A stretch of DNA of 64,000 nucleotides from Utricularia gibba (taxonomy: Eukaryota > Streptophyta > Magnoliopsida > Lamiales > Lentibulariaceae): the NCBI GenBank assembly GCA_002189035.1, contig CM007990.1, positions 3,658,001 through 3,722,000 of the forward strand, given 5' to 3'. Made by a program: the position numbers and the translations under genes. The notes under the pieces are model-generated. The model saw only the letters and a list, made by a program, of their open reading frames with translations. It made no database searches and was not told where the DNA came from. Shown here piece by piece: positions 24,753-36,389 of the stretch (position 1 is its first letter; each line of letters starts with the position of its first letter).

Positions 24753-25975
24753 GTAATATTTATAGTTTTCTATATTCAATTATATACAGATCACACGATG
24801 AATATTTTTATAAAAAAGGTTTTTAATATTGGATAGTTTTCAAAATAACTATTCCTTGTTTACGACTGTAGGAGAGTCTAGAGTGATGGTGACACAATTC
24901 CAAATAAAAAAACATATCGCCTTTGTGCAACGACACAAAATATTCGATTCTTGATTGATTTTAAACTTCAAATATGAAAAAAGAATATTGATTTAATTTA
25001 CATATCGTTTTAATATATACCAAACCAGCTCTTGGATTTCATCTTTCACATCATCAAAACTCTCAAGAGTCAACTAAATCTACGTTTGGAAAACCTATGA
25101 ATCACTTTTAATATAAATATTGTTAAGTTAAAATCATAACAAAAATTATAATTTAAAAATCATATAATATTTCTATAATAGAAATAGTATATACAAATAT
25201 TTTTTAATTATAAAGTTATAAAATATAATTAATAATATATATGAATAAATATGTTATTTAATTATCAAAATCAATTCTGATTTTTTATATTCCAAATATG
25301 AATTCATTTTATAGTAATAATTATAAAAAAAATACTTTCAAATATATATCGATTCTAATTCTATTAAAATTTTCAATTCTATTAAAATCAATTTTAGAAT
25401 GATTTTTCTCAACATGGACTAAACGTTTCATGTTAGTGTGCCGAAAATGAAGTAAGGATGAATACTTCTTTAGCTTCAAAACTTAGAAGAACGTCACATA
25501 ATTACAATTTTAATTTAAATGAAAATATAGAGTTTTATTGTGTATGCACACCCACCCCTACAGGGTATATTATTAATTATGTGTATGCGTGTATTTGCAT
25601 TAAAAGAAATAAATAAAATAAACAATGCAGTGCGCTACGTCATCGATTGATTGGGGGTAATTGAACCGACGGCCGAGATCTGACCATCACCTACTCCAAC
25701 CCAACTCAACCCAGAAAAAGCAATATAAATAATATTATTTATTAAAATCATTATATTAATAATGTTATGCACCACTAGCAGTGACGCTTTCATATACACA
25801 ATGAGTGGCGCCATCAATGATGAAGTCTTCTCTAAGGCGCCTTAGGTAAGGCACCGTTCGTGATGGCGCATTAGATAAGGCACCATACATGATGGCGCTA
25901 TAGATCTGGTAAGCCCCTTACTTCTTCTTCTATATATATCACACATCTTAACAATTTTTTTCATTCATCTTCAAA

Positions 25976-26079
25976 GTTACTTTTACCACAAGACTCTCAA
26001 CATCTTTTCTTTTTCATTTTGCTCCTCTCTCACCTTCAGCCTTCCTGGAAATGGTGGTGAGGTTACTTTTACCACAAGA
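25976..26079. repeat. 18-bp direct repeat at the retroelement break point
   Basis: GTTACTTTTACCACAAGA occurs at 25976-25993 and 26062-26079. The second copy lies exactly where recognisable gag sequence begins, so the repeat may mark a deletion or template-switch junction. Confidence 0.75.
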
Positions 26080-27688
26080 AGCTTAGTAGCAATCTCCACC
26101 TTCTGTTCCTCAGCGTCTCCTTCCACCTCAACTTCACTTCTCTCATTGCTAAATTACTCTTAGGCTGGACTAATTCTCTTCTAGGTTTTTCTTTTCCGCT
26201 TCTTAATGTCATTGTTCTGATATTTTGTCCTCCCCCAGAGTTAGGATTCTGTTTGGCTTGCGACGGTAGGCTTCCTTTTAGCTTCAGTTCCCCAACCTCT
26301 GTTGCTAGCTGAGTAACTTGTATTTCCAGATTCTTGATAGTTTGTTGGTTCTTAGCTTGGTTCTTGATTGATTGGGTCATGAAAGTCTTCAAAATATCCT
26401 CCAATGAACTTCCAGAATTTCCTTCAGAATTATTCTTGTTTGGAGGTTGAAATTGCTGTTTCATCTGCTGGTTTGGCTTGCGAAATTGTGGAGCTTGATA
26501 AGAACCATGCTGTTGCTCCGGGAAATTTTTTTGAAATCCTTGCTGTCCAGTAGATAAACTCTCACCCTTGTAAGAATTTTCATTGTTACTCAATTTGAAA
26601 TTTAGATGATCTCTCCATCTAGGATTGTAGGTGTTCGAATAGGGATCATATTTCTTTCTTTGTGGCTCCAGATATCCCATAGCTTTCACATGCTCCTCCT
26701 TCATCAATTTGGGACATTTATCAGCAATGTGTCCCATTCTGTGGTAGTTCCCGCAAGGCATATTCTTAGCTTGGAATAAAAATAGTTCTTTCATCATCTC
26801 AGACATGGCAGCCACATTTTTCATCAGCTCACTTTCTGATGACTTTGGCTTGCTTTCTAGCTCATAAACCCTTCTGTTCAAGGCTTGTTTTATGATAATA
26901 TGTCTGGAGTACTCGGCCAACTCTTCAAGTAATGCAAGAGCTTTTGTGGGAGTCTTTTTCCTCAAAAACTCACCTGCTACAAAATCCACCATGGCTCTAT
27001 CTGTGCATAGAAAACCATCATAAAAATGCTTGACCTATGCATTGGTTTGAAATCCGTGGTGTGGACAGGAGCCTAGCAGGTGATTAAAACGCTCCCAATA
27101 TTCATGTAAAGATTCACCATTTGACTACTCAATATCACTGATCTTCTTCCTTATTCCTTCAGCCTTTGAAGCAGGGAAATATTTACTAAGAAATACTTTC
27201 TTCATTCCACTCCAATCTGTGATACTCCCAGGCTTCAAAGAGTTAAACCACGTTTTTGAACTTCCTTCCAGTGTGAATTGGAATGTCCTCAAACAGATGG
27301 TATCTTCAGTCATACCAGCACTCTTAAAAGAGGTGCAAACAACAGTCACGTTGTTAAGATGTTCATGTGGTTTTTCACCCACTTTCCCGTAATATTTGGG
27401 CAGAAAATTAATCATAGCTGGCTTTAATTCATCGGTTGTGTCATCAGAAAACCTTATACACAGCCCTCTGTACGTATGATCAGCTGCATCAAGTTCATTC
27501 AGAGTCTTCTCCTGTTCTGCCATGATAAAATTATCTTGAGTGACAGCAGGAAGGGTGCTCAACTTTGCTGCTTCTCTCGCTCTTGTGCGGTTCTTACTGA
27601 TAGCTCTCTTGATTTCTAGATAGAAAACAAGATCACCTGCACTAGAAGAACGCAAATGCATCAACTGAATCACAAAACAATTAAACAT
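26069..27688 (-). pseudogene. Ty3/gypsy gag relic
   Basis: Capsid-like protein of an Athila-type Ty3/gypsy element. The first part (27688-27125) contains LPKYYGKVGEKPHEHL, FTLEGSSKTWFNSL and VFLSKYFPASKAEGIRK, the classic retrotransposon gag domain. The second part (26992-26069) contains TPTKALALLEELAEYS, a zinc-knuckle region CGNYHRMGHIADKC and a Gln/Asn-rich tail. The knuckle should be C-x2-C-x4-H-x4-C, but the second Cys is Tyr. A stop lies in the 27124-26993 gap. The 3' end is lost at about 26062. Confidence 0.85.
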
Positions 27689-27692
27689 CGCT

Positions 27693-27709
27693 CCCCGGCA
27701 ACGACGCCA
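27693..27709 (-). other. Retrotransposon primer-binding site (tRNA-Asp type)
   Basis: On the minus strand TGGCGTCGTTGCCGGGG lies three bases after the LTR end. It matches the 3' end of plant tRNA-Asp (TGGCGCCGTTGCCGGGG) except for one base. Confidence 0.8.
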
Positions 27710-27712
27710 ATT

Positions 27713-28853
27713 TGATAAATGAAAAATTTGTGCAAGTCGTGAAATTGCAAATTTTTCCTATGAAATAAATTTAGAAACCTAATTCACATCGAGTCATACG
27801 AAAAATATGAGCATAGTAGACTAGGGTCGAACACAAGGAGCTAGGTACTTGCTATGTGAAGGTCAATGCAAGGAGTCAGTGTCACATTGGTAAATTGGTC
27901 TTAACTAGGACTAAGACAGAACTACAACAGAATACAATAAAGAAATGTAATAAGTTTTGGAGCTCGGGTGTTTATGCAATGAAATGGGTGATGCCTTGGG
28001 ACTACGAGGAGATGTATGTTTATCACTAAACAAGCTCACACAAACTATAAATCATACAACTAACACACAAAAATCTTGGTCTACCCGGATTCTTGTTTTC
28101 CCCCTATACTTTGATCTACCTCTAATTAGGGTTATAAGCTAGGTTTCACCACTTACCCCTTCTGGATCTATCCTGATTTGTTAAGGAAGTGGCATGACTT
28201 ATGACTTATTAGGTTTAAAGATTGATTAGCACATTTCTCCCCCTTTCATCCCAAGACACCCCCTAAGTGCTTAGCCACTCATGAGAAGGGAAAGGAAAAT
28301 ATTTTCATAGCATATGATAAACAACATTCTGGTTTCAAAGTTAAACAACAACAAACAATGCATAACAGAAATAGAAAAGACAAATTGTTCACGCAGTAAA
28401 TCTAAAACTAGTCTTAGCTAGGAACAATATGCATCAAGAATCAAAGTAAATCTTCAAAGAGAACTGATTCTTCAGGGTCGTTGTCCCCTTCCTTCTTCTA
28501 CCCAGAAAAATCTCCAGAAAACGTGTCGTGAGTCTCCAATGGTGGATATCTGCTTCTCTCTCCATCTTTTCTCCCTTTTTGTCCAAAATCTCTCTTTTTC
28601 TCCTCTTTTGATTTTGTGTGTACTCCTTTTCAGACTTTTGTCTCATACTGTGCCACCACACTGTTCATATTCAGCTCCTTGGGATTTGTATTGCGACCTG
28701 CACTGCATTGTACGATTTAGTCCCAACCAAGACTAAAATAACATAACTACAGTACTTAACGCAAAAATATAGAACTGGGCAATAAAATCTGATTTTTGTA
28801 GCACAATATGAGTAATTTTCATGCACTCCATCACTCAAAAATATGTGTTATCA
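27713..28853 (-). repeat. 5' LTR of the gypsy element, 1141 bp
   Basis: On the minus strand the LTR begins TGATAACACATATTTTTG and ends ATTTATCA, giving TGATAA...TTATCA inverted tips. It abuts the primer-binding site. The outer boundary is supported by the older gag copy resuming immediately at 28854. No second LTR is in the window. Confidence 0.75.
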
Positions 28854-30423
28854 CTCCACTTACTAGAATCAATTATTTGAAACTTGCTTCCTAATGATGT
28901 ACATAAACTATTCAACTAGTTCTTCAAATAAGGATAATAATTTCATGAGTGTTTTTTTTCAATAGCAGAATCGCCTATTGTTTGATCATTGAATAATAAA
29001 TCATCATAAAAATGTCTATTAGAAAGAGAGAAATACTTAATAAAAAATAATATCAATTATATCAATGATGCTTCCAAACTTCCAAGAATTAAATTAAATT
29101 TTTTCATTTCCTTCCACAGTGAATTGATATATCCTCAAACAAATAGCATCCTCCATTATATTAACACTTTTAAAGGATGTGTGAATACTTGTAACATTAT
29201 CTAAGTGTTGATGCAAATTCTCTCTCACCTTCTCTTAATATTTCAATAGAAAATTGATCATAGACGCATTCATTGCATCATATGAAAATCTAATACAAAG
29301 ATCTCTATAGGTATGATTAATTTCATCTAGCTCGTTCAAAATCTTTTTCTGTTTGACTATTCTAAAGTATGATTCATTTACAGTTAGGAGTTTCTTCAAC
29401 TTCGTCACTTCACTTGCTTTCTTCTTGTTTATCCTATTAGTTGTCTCAAGTTTTGAAATGAAATAAAGATCTACTAACCCACAAGAATGCAAATACATCA
29501 ACTAAAAATAAATAACAATCAAATTAACTAACACTATCAATAATTCAACAACAACTACGAAAATAAAATTAGATATAGATGATCATTTAAATTCTAATTC
29601 AAATAAGACTAATGTGGTGCTGTAAGATGCTAGGGGTAATATGTTCACTCAAATTCTTATCCTATCCCACCCAATGAATTGACTAACATAACATAATGCA
29701 AGACCCCTTGAGATATCTCGTTAAATTTTTGGTTTTAAGTTTTCTAAATATTATCGATCACCTTATACTTAAGTCTACAATCTCACAAAAGTCTACTTGA
29801 TCTTATTGATATTTATTTCAAAAACCTTACTTATTAACCTACATTTTAACTCTTTGGTCTATCTTTAAGTTACGTATTTTCCTTCTCTTGAATCTATATG
29901 GCTTTGTTAACAAAAGATTCACAAGCTCTCAATTGAATCTTAAATAAATGAGCACACTCAATTGAATCTATATGGCTTTTTTAAGACATCACTTTAATTT
30001 ATCCACTTATGTTAAATATAAATAATATGACTACACAAACCAACAATGAAAGCATTTTCATAGTCACAATTTTGAAAATAGACTGTAATCACAAATCATA
30101 AACAAAGTGAAATCATGAAAATGCAAACAATTTATTTTAATTTCACATCATTATTTCTAACTAAGAGTAATGTTCCAGAAATAGAGTTGAATGCTTCAAT
30201 TGGATTGAGATACCTTCGTTGTGTCATTCATTTTTCTCCTTTCTTTCCCCTCCTCTAGTTGTTGATGTTGGTCTATGAAAAAAATTCATTCCTCTTCCTT
30301 TTTTCTTCCTTTGGGTTTTATTCTTGTTTGCTCTTGTAGTAGCAATCATTTTTTGATTTTCTTGAAAGACCCTCCCCTCCACATGCCATATTTGTGCAAT
30401 CACACGAAAGCTCTTGCCTCTTT
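28854..30423 (-). mobile_element. Older Ty3/gypsy copy: degenerate gag and LTR
   Basis: On the minus strand, 29501-29235 encodes YFISKLETTNRINKKKASEV and ILNELDEINHTYRDLCIRFS. These align with the start of the younger gag (KTLNELDAADHTYRGLCIRF). The stretch 28854-29230 is a stop-riddled continuation of the same gene. From about 29540 upward, sequence resembles a diverged LTR of the same family. It is interrupted by the Harbinger element at 30424-35845 and may resume at 35846-36150. Confidence 0.65.
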
Positions 30424-30661
30424 ATGTGTGTTCTGCAAAAATTTTATAATTTACTTTTACTTTTGTAGAAATAATTTTTAAAAGTAGAAGTAAACTTAAC
30501 AAAAGCAAAAATAGATTGTAGTGTTCTGAACAAATTTTTACTTTTGAACTAAATTTATTATTATTGATAATATTCATTATCTTTAATTCATTATATTCAA
30601 AATAATGATTCATTAGATTATAATATTTAAAATACAAACAAAGTTGAAAACAACATAATTA

Positions 30662-32024
30662 TTATACTCTTACATGTCGAACTCTCCAAAGTTGATTACG
30701 AATTGCATCACGAATGGTTTCCATTGAATCACTTTGTGCAATGTCTTCATTTTCTTCGATTGGATCTTCATCAATTTCAGATAATGGATTTGGATCATTG
30801 TATTCACTCAGATCACACCCATCATCTTCTGCATTAACTTGCCGAAGAAAATTATGAATAGCCATAGTTGCAGCAACCAAACGCACTTGATGTCATAGCT
30901 TCAGGTTGCAAAGCATGTCATTCATAATGTGAAAATGTTTTTTCCACACACCAAATGATCTTTCAATGACTAAACATAGTGATGAATGTCTATGGTTGAA
31001 CAACTCTTTAGGCCGAGTATATCCACGTTTTGAGCGTTGAAATTCTGGTAAGTGGTAGCGCGTTCTACGATATGGTGTCATATAACCATTTGTGTTGGAA
31101 AAACCAGCATTAACTAAGTAATATTTTCCTTTGATCACAAAGTTCGACAAGTAAGATTGTATCAAATATTATCGTATGAAATGCTTGATTCAAAATGAAG
31201 TACCTAGTGGTGGATATATAAACTCATCTTCATCATTACGTAAACATTCTTTTAGCATCCTACTATCAGGTGTGATTCCTTCATATCCTGCAGCAACAAA
31301 AATGAACCGCATGTTGAAATCACAAACTGCCAAAATGTTTTGAGTAGGAACCCCTTTTCATCCGATGTAGTGCACTCTTTCTTCAATCGGAACACATGTT
31401 TTTATATGAGTTCCATCTATACCTCCATGACAACCTTCAAAAAATGGGAAATAACGAGGTTTGTTCCTAATATATGCGGGAACTTGTGTGTGATCTCTTC
31501 CTGGTTTTACCCAAATAGATGTCATGCGACAACATGCTTTGAGAACATTATGGAATGAATTGTTAATTGTGTCTGCTCCCCTGTGAAAAAATTCTTGTAA
31601 AGCATGATTTCCCATTCGTGTACCAACAGACTTCAAAAAAATTGCCACCTCTTCCTCTACTGTGATATGATGCCTCTTCTTGAGTCCAAATTCATCCAGC
31701 AATAATGCACAAAATTGATAGAATACCATTGGTTTCATATGAAGATCTTGATATGCTCGTATATCAGCTCCATTCAACATATTCAGTAATAAATCCCATC
31801 GTGAGACTGGACGATGATGGATTATTTTTTTTCCAAGTATTGATCGTGATACCTATGTATGGAGTTGAAGAAGTACCTTGCTCTAGAAAAGAGATCTAGT
31901 CTTTGAGTGTTTGCATTTCCGCTTCACTATCATCTTCATCCGTATCCTTTTCTTCTTTGTAGTGATCTGTGTCATGATCACTATCTCCATAAAATGCTTC
32001 AAATGGATTTGATGATGATGCCAT
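30662..32024 (-). pseudogene. Harbinger transposase relic, second copy
   Basis: A likely start codon at 32024 opens MASSSNPFEAFYGDSD, an acidic N-terminus with a stop at 31896. The main block (31780-31358) contains HHITVEEEVAIFLKSVGTRM and the first catalytic Asp in HGGIDGTHI. The next block (31165-30893) has YYLVNAGFSNTNGYMTPYR, where the second catalytic Asp is Asn. The Glu region SSLCLVIERSFGVWKKHF is intact. The last block (30886-30662) ends with the usual ATMAIHNFLR. Several stops separate the blocks. Domain order and spacing are otherwise well kept, so the element died relatively recently. Confidence 0.85.
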
Positions 32025-32124
32025 AAAACAAAAGAGAGTGCAGACAGATGGAATTCGTAGATGAAGACTTATGATATGGAGCACCTTTACATCCTTTTAT
32101 AGACATAAAAAAAAAATAGATACA

Positions 32125-32380
32125 ATGTGATTAAAAATAAATAAATTAATTAAAAAATCTACATATTATGTGATTGAAAATGAATGTAAAAATAAAAAAA
32201 TCTAGATATTATGTGGTTAACAATGAATGAAAAAAATCTATATATCATGTAGTTGAAAATGAATGTACAAATAAAAAAATTTAGATATTATGTGGTTAAC
32301 AATGAATGAAAAAAAATTTAGATATCATGTAGTTGAAAATGAATGTAGAAATAAAAAATCTAGATATTATGTGGTTAAAA
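32125..32380. repeat. 79-bp tandem repeat, about 3 copies
   Basis: Units contain AGATATTATGTGGTTAACAA and GTAGTTGAAAATGAATGTA. Equivalent positions at about 32205, 32284 and 32363 give a 79-bp period. It lies just upstream of the Harbinger transposase start, in its leader or promoter. Confidence 0.8.
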
Positions 32381-32640
32381 ATATAGATGTTCATGGGTCG
32401 GTTCTGGTTGAATGCTATTTCTCAAATGTTTACCAAAAAATATATTTTAATACATATGTTTTGATTAATGTATTAAAAAAATAAAAATCTATTAACACAT
32501 TAAATATTAGATCTAATGTTTTCCTAAAAATACATAAATCAATTCAAAATTAGGGTTTTAATTTCAAACCAAAATTAACTTTTATTCTTTCAGAAACCTC
32601 CATCGAGTTCCAATTCCAATGACAATCGTTGGTGAAATGA

Positions 32641-33445
32641 TTTGGATCGAGCGTACTTTTTTAATTTGAATATTTTTATTAGCATTCGATCCTTATGTAT
32701 ACTTTGGATCGAGTGCATATCAATTTTTTTAAAAAATCTTAATTAGCGTTCGACTCTTAGGTATACTTTGGATCAAGTGCATATTCATTTATTTTAAATC
32801 TTAATTAGTGTTCGACTCCTAGGAGCAATTTGGATCGTGTATACATGACAACCCAAACGGGCGTGGCTTATGCATAAACCACGCCCGTGTGCACACACAA
32901 CAACATGACAACCCACACGGGCATGGTTTACACGCCCGTGTGCCCTTGTCATCTATACACGATCCAAATTGCTCCTAAGGGTCGAACACTAAGGGTGTAG
33001 TCTGTGTGACTTATTTTTCAACTTATGACTTAAAGTAAAAGTAAACGTAAGTGTTTTACAGAATATCTCTACTTGTTCTAAAATTTAACTTCTACTTCTA
33101 TTTCTACTTATTCGTAACTTATTTCAATTTTAACTATTTCACCAACTTATCACATAAGTTGAAAAAATGTGACTTATTCAATAAGTAGGTTAATTAATTT
33201 AAAATAGACTGCTTCTACTTATTTTACATCTACTTGTACAATAACTTCTACTTATGAATTAAGTAGAAGTTATTGATTCAGTCACACAGACTACACCCTA
33301 ATTAAGATTTAAAATAAATGAATATGCACTTGATCCAAAGTATAACTAAAGGTCGAATGCTAATAAAAATATTATAATAAAAAATATGTACTTGATTCGA
33401 ATCATAACCAACTATCGAATGCTAATAAAATTAAAAATTAAGAAA
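32641..33445. repeat. Foldback palindrome built of about 63-bp subrepeats
   Basis: The left arm (about 32641-32930) has three to four units that start TTTGGATCGAGTGCATAT and contain TTAATTAGCGTTCGACTC. The right arm (about 32940-33445) is the inverted copy, interrupted by a 306-bp MITE. At the centre lie further short palindromes, with CGGGCGTGG and CCACGCCCG facing each other. Long inverted arms made of tandem subrepeats fit a foldback (FB) type element. No flanking target duplication was identified. Confidence 0.75.
32993..33298. mobile_element. 306-bp Tourist-like MITE with TAA target duplication
   Basis: Perfect terminal inverted repeats GGGTGTAGTCTGTGTGACT flank an AT-rich interior. TAA occurs at 32990-32992 and 33299-33301. 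The 3-bp TAA duplication and GGG start are diagnostic of Tourist/PIF-Harbinger MITEs. It interrupts the right arm of the foldback palindrome between TTCGACC.. and ..AATTAAG. Confidence 0.95.
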
Positions 33446-33788
33446 CTTTCATATTTATTATATGGTTTAATAAATAATATATTTACATTATATATATTTT
33501 AATAATCGTGGCTTGCATATTAGGTACTACGCCTCCTTTGAGTGCCATGCCGTATAATCGTGGCTTCTGGAGATTCATTCATGATCCCTCTTTAGGTACT
33601 ATATGATTATAAATGAAATAAGATTTTAAAATATATGTTTTATGTGGTTAACAGCTCCAACGTAAGTCAATATATTTCCATAAGTATTGTCTTTCAAATA
33701 CAAAAGAACAAGATAATGGGAAAGCTTGCAATGTTCTAATGGAAAATTAGCATACATTCTAATGAAGAAATGACATGTAATAGAAAAA

Positions 33789-35064
33789 CTAATCAAATCT
33801 ACTTCCTAAATCATTTTGATCTGAGCGAGCAACACCAGGTGAAAATGTAGAAGTGCTACCAGCGTTCCTGGAAGATGTATGCACAATCCAAGTGTAGCGG
33901 TCCTCATGATCATCAATTGAAAGAAAAATTTCCCTATTGCTCGGTCGATGAAACAAATCCAAAGCTCGAAGCCATAACTCACTTCCTTGAACAATATTTG
34001 GGGTAGTCTTCAACTCTTTTATACACTTTGCAATGGAGTATGTTTCCTTTTTGCTCGCAAACGCAGATACCATCTCAGATGCCTTCGCCCATCGCTTTGA
34101 AGCTTCATCTATACGATCACTATTTCTACGATGAGCCTTATGCTTCTTCTGAGTTGATGGTGGAATTGGAGGCATAGGGGTATCACTTAAAAAATCTGAT
34201 CCAATTAGTTCATCTGCTTATAAAGCATCTAATGATGAAGTGTTAGCTAGCCCATTATCTATTGAGTCAACACTTCCATCTTCCTCAACCCATCTTAAAC
34301 CTGCATTTGGTACATAGCGCTCCGGAGCATATCCAACCACAGAATCAAAAACCTTTTCCATCATTGAAGGCAGCCGTGGCGGTGTATCCTTAAAATCCTT
34401 AGCCTTTGAGTTTTCCTACCATGATACATCTTCATATTTAGAAACTATCAGTAATGTCATATAAAGAAGAAGAGATAATACAATACTCAATAAAACAATC
34501 AATAACACATCTTCATATTTAGAAATTATCAATAATGTCATATAAAGAAAAAAAGATAATACAATACTCAATAAAACAATCAATAATACATCATCATATT
34601 TAGAAAACTATGAATAATGAATTTTAAAGCACCAAATAAACATAACAAATCATTTCATTTTTAATAAATATACAAAAAAACTTAAATGCTAACCTCAATT
34701 CGAAGTTCCCAGCACTCCTCATCCATTTAATAGTCCAACCATCCTCATACTATCCTACACCTGTCATATTACTCAACCTCTTGTACAATGATCAATGCTC
34801 TCGAAAAGTATTCCATCTATTCATCAATTGCTTCATATCGAATTGGTAGCACAATTCATTGTTTAATCCTTTCAATAGATTATCCCATCCTTCCTTGTTG
34901 AATGATGTATTTCAAAAATTTCCTTTTTCAATCTCCTCTATGGCAAGTCAAAGGTAGATTTCCATACTACATAAATCCCAAGTGTATTTTTTAGTTGCAT
35001 GTTTCTTTTGAGTATTGACACTTGGTGCAGACTTGTTTTTCCCTTTATCACTTGTTACTTCCAT
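33789..35064 (-). pseudogene. Harbinger ORF1 relic (Myb/SANT-like), second copy
   Basis: On the minus strand from an ATG at 35064 the reading is KYTWDLCSMEIYLCLAIEEI and then, after a stop, FNKEGWDNLLKGLNNELCYQ. This is the Myb/SANT-like DNA-binding domain of Harbinger ORF1. The C-terminal block (34175-33789) has KRWAKASEMVSAFASKKETY and ALDLFHRPSNREIFLSI, matching the family's usual tail. Stops and frameshifts separate the parts. An 81-bp tandem repeat (34426-34620) interrupts the gene, perhaps in a former intron. Confidence 0.75.
34426..34620. repeat. 81-bp tandem repeat, about 2.4 copies
   Basis: Units begin ACATCTTCATATTTAGAAA at 34426, 34507 and 34588, a period of 81 bp. It lies within the ORF1 relic. 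Confidence 0.85.
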
Positions 35065-36389
35065 AAAAACTTGCAATAATAATACACAATAATTAATAGC
35101 ATGCTATAAATTTTCAGTGACAAAATAAAAATAGAAACAGATAGTTGAGGAACCGAGAATGTTGCAAAGAGAAATGAGATGGCAAAACAAGAGATAAGAA
35201 CTACAATTAATAGGGTCTATATTCAATGAAATGGTAGGGTTGAAAGCTTCCTGGAGAGGCATATCTCTACATCATAAATAAATATACATTAAAGTGCACT
35301 TTTTTCAATTGCTAAGGATCAATGAAAGGTAAACTACGGTTCACAGATCCAAGACAGTGCCTAACCTAATCACAGAGCATGTAGATGTAGACCAACCAAG
35401 CACAAAGGTGAAACAACAAACAGAAAAATGGATTAATTCCATTGAAAAAGCAGACATCAATTGAGCTCATTTTATGCAATGTACAAGGGTAAATTTTCTT
35501 CAAAGAATTCAACTAAAAATTCCTGAGTTACAAAATCGCCCCATTCTTTTGAATGCGATATGGAAAAATAAAAACAAGACTTTGAAAAACAGAAAAAAAT
35601 CACACCATAACGTAAGTAATAATTCTAAGAAAAAGCCCTTGATGTTGGCCGATGGATTTAGGGGAAGAATTTTTTACAAGCCCTTGAAAACCACACATAT
35701 TATGATTTCTGCAAAAGTTTTTTTTTATTATATAATTTTAAAAGTGTTTATAATAAAAGTACTTTTGAAAATAAGGGTGTTTGGAAAAAAATAACTTTTA
35801 ATCTATAAATAAAAGTTAAACATAAAAGTTTTACAAAACACACCCTTCTTTTTTTTTATTTTTCTCCATTGATGGTTGAGGTATACATGGATGCTTGAGT
35901 TGATCATATAAAAACATGATGATGTACTTGAAGAAAAATATCATTAAAAACCTGAGTGGATTTAATCAATCAGTACAAAATTAATAATATTAATAAAATT
36001 ACAAAGCATTGGAATTTATTTCAACAATATCTAATTTCATACCAAATTACACTCATGTATTATTGTTTTATAAAAGAGTTTTCCTTTGTAATGATCTACT
36101 AAAATTTTTGGAATAATCTATCAAATTTGTGATCATAAACACTTTTAGAATATCTGTTAATAGAGTTTGAAGACTGGGTTTTGCTTTGCTATTCATGTTC
36201 CATCAACAAGCTCATCCTCATCTTTACACCGATGATATCATTCAAGATTCTAACTCACTCTTGACACCCGCCATCGCATTCTGACACCTTCGACCTCTTA
36301 TTGTCTTCCGTGATTGTCGCCTACTCTTTTTTGAGTAATCAAGAAGATGAGAACCTTAAACGTGGTCACAATGCCCCTACCCACCTGCG

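Larger units (their letters stand above)
21746..25975. other. AT-rich intergenic DNA with repeat fragments
   Basis: No gene is recognised. Contents include a MITE-like fragment near 23640-23770, an (AT)n microsatellite at 24680-24745, and a less AT-rich patch at about 25630-25910 with repeated GATGGCGC and TAAGGCACC words. The TATA-like TCTATATATATC near 25930, followed by a pyrimidine-rich leader and an ATG at 26051, resembles a promoter whose gene is missing. Confidence 0.55.
26062..28853 (-). mobile_element. Truncated Ty3/gypsy retrotransposon (LTR, primer site, gag)
   Basis: Read on the minus strand, a 5' LTR (28853-27713) is followed by a tRNA-Asp-type primer-binding site and a gag gene, and then stops abruptly at about 26062. 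No protease, reverse transcriptase, integrase or 3' LTR is present. It is inserted into the gag region of an older copy of a related element (28854-29510), so it is the younger of the two. Confidence 0.8.
30424..35845 (-). mobile_element. 5.4-kb PIF/Harbinger element, second copy, non-functional
   Basis: The left end (ATGTGTGTTCTGCAAAAATT) and the reverse complement of the right end (GGGTGTGTTTTGTAAAACTT) are imperfect terminal inverted repeats. Candidate 3-bp flanks are TTT and TTC. On the minus strand it carries a SANT-like ORF1 (35064-33789) and a transposase (32024-30662), both broken. Between the two genes lie a foldback palindrome with a Tourist MITE and two tandem-repeat tracts. Confidence 0.7.
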
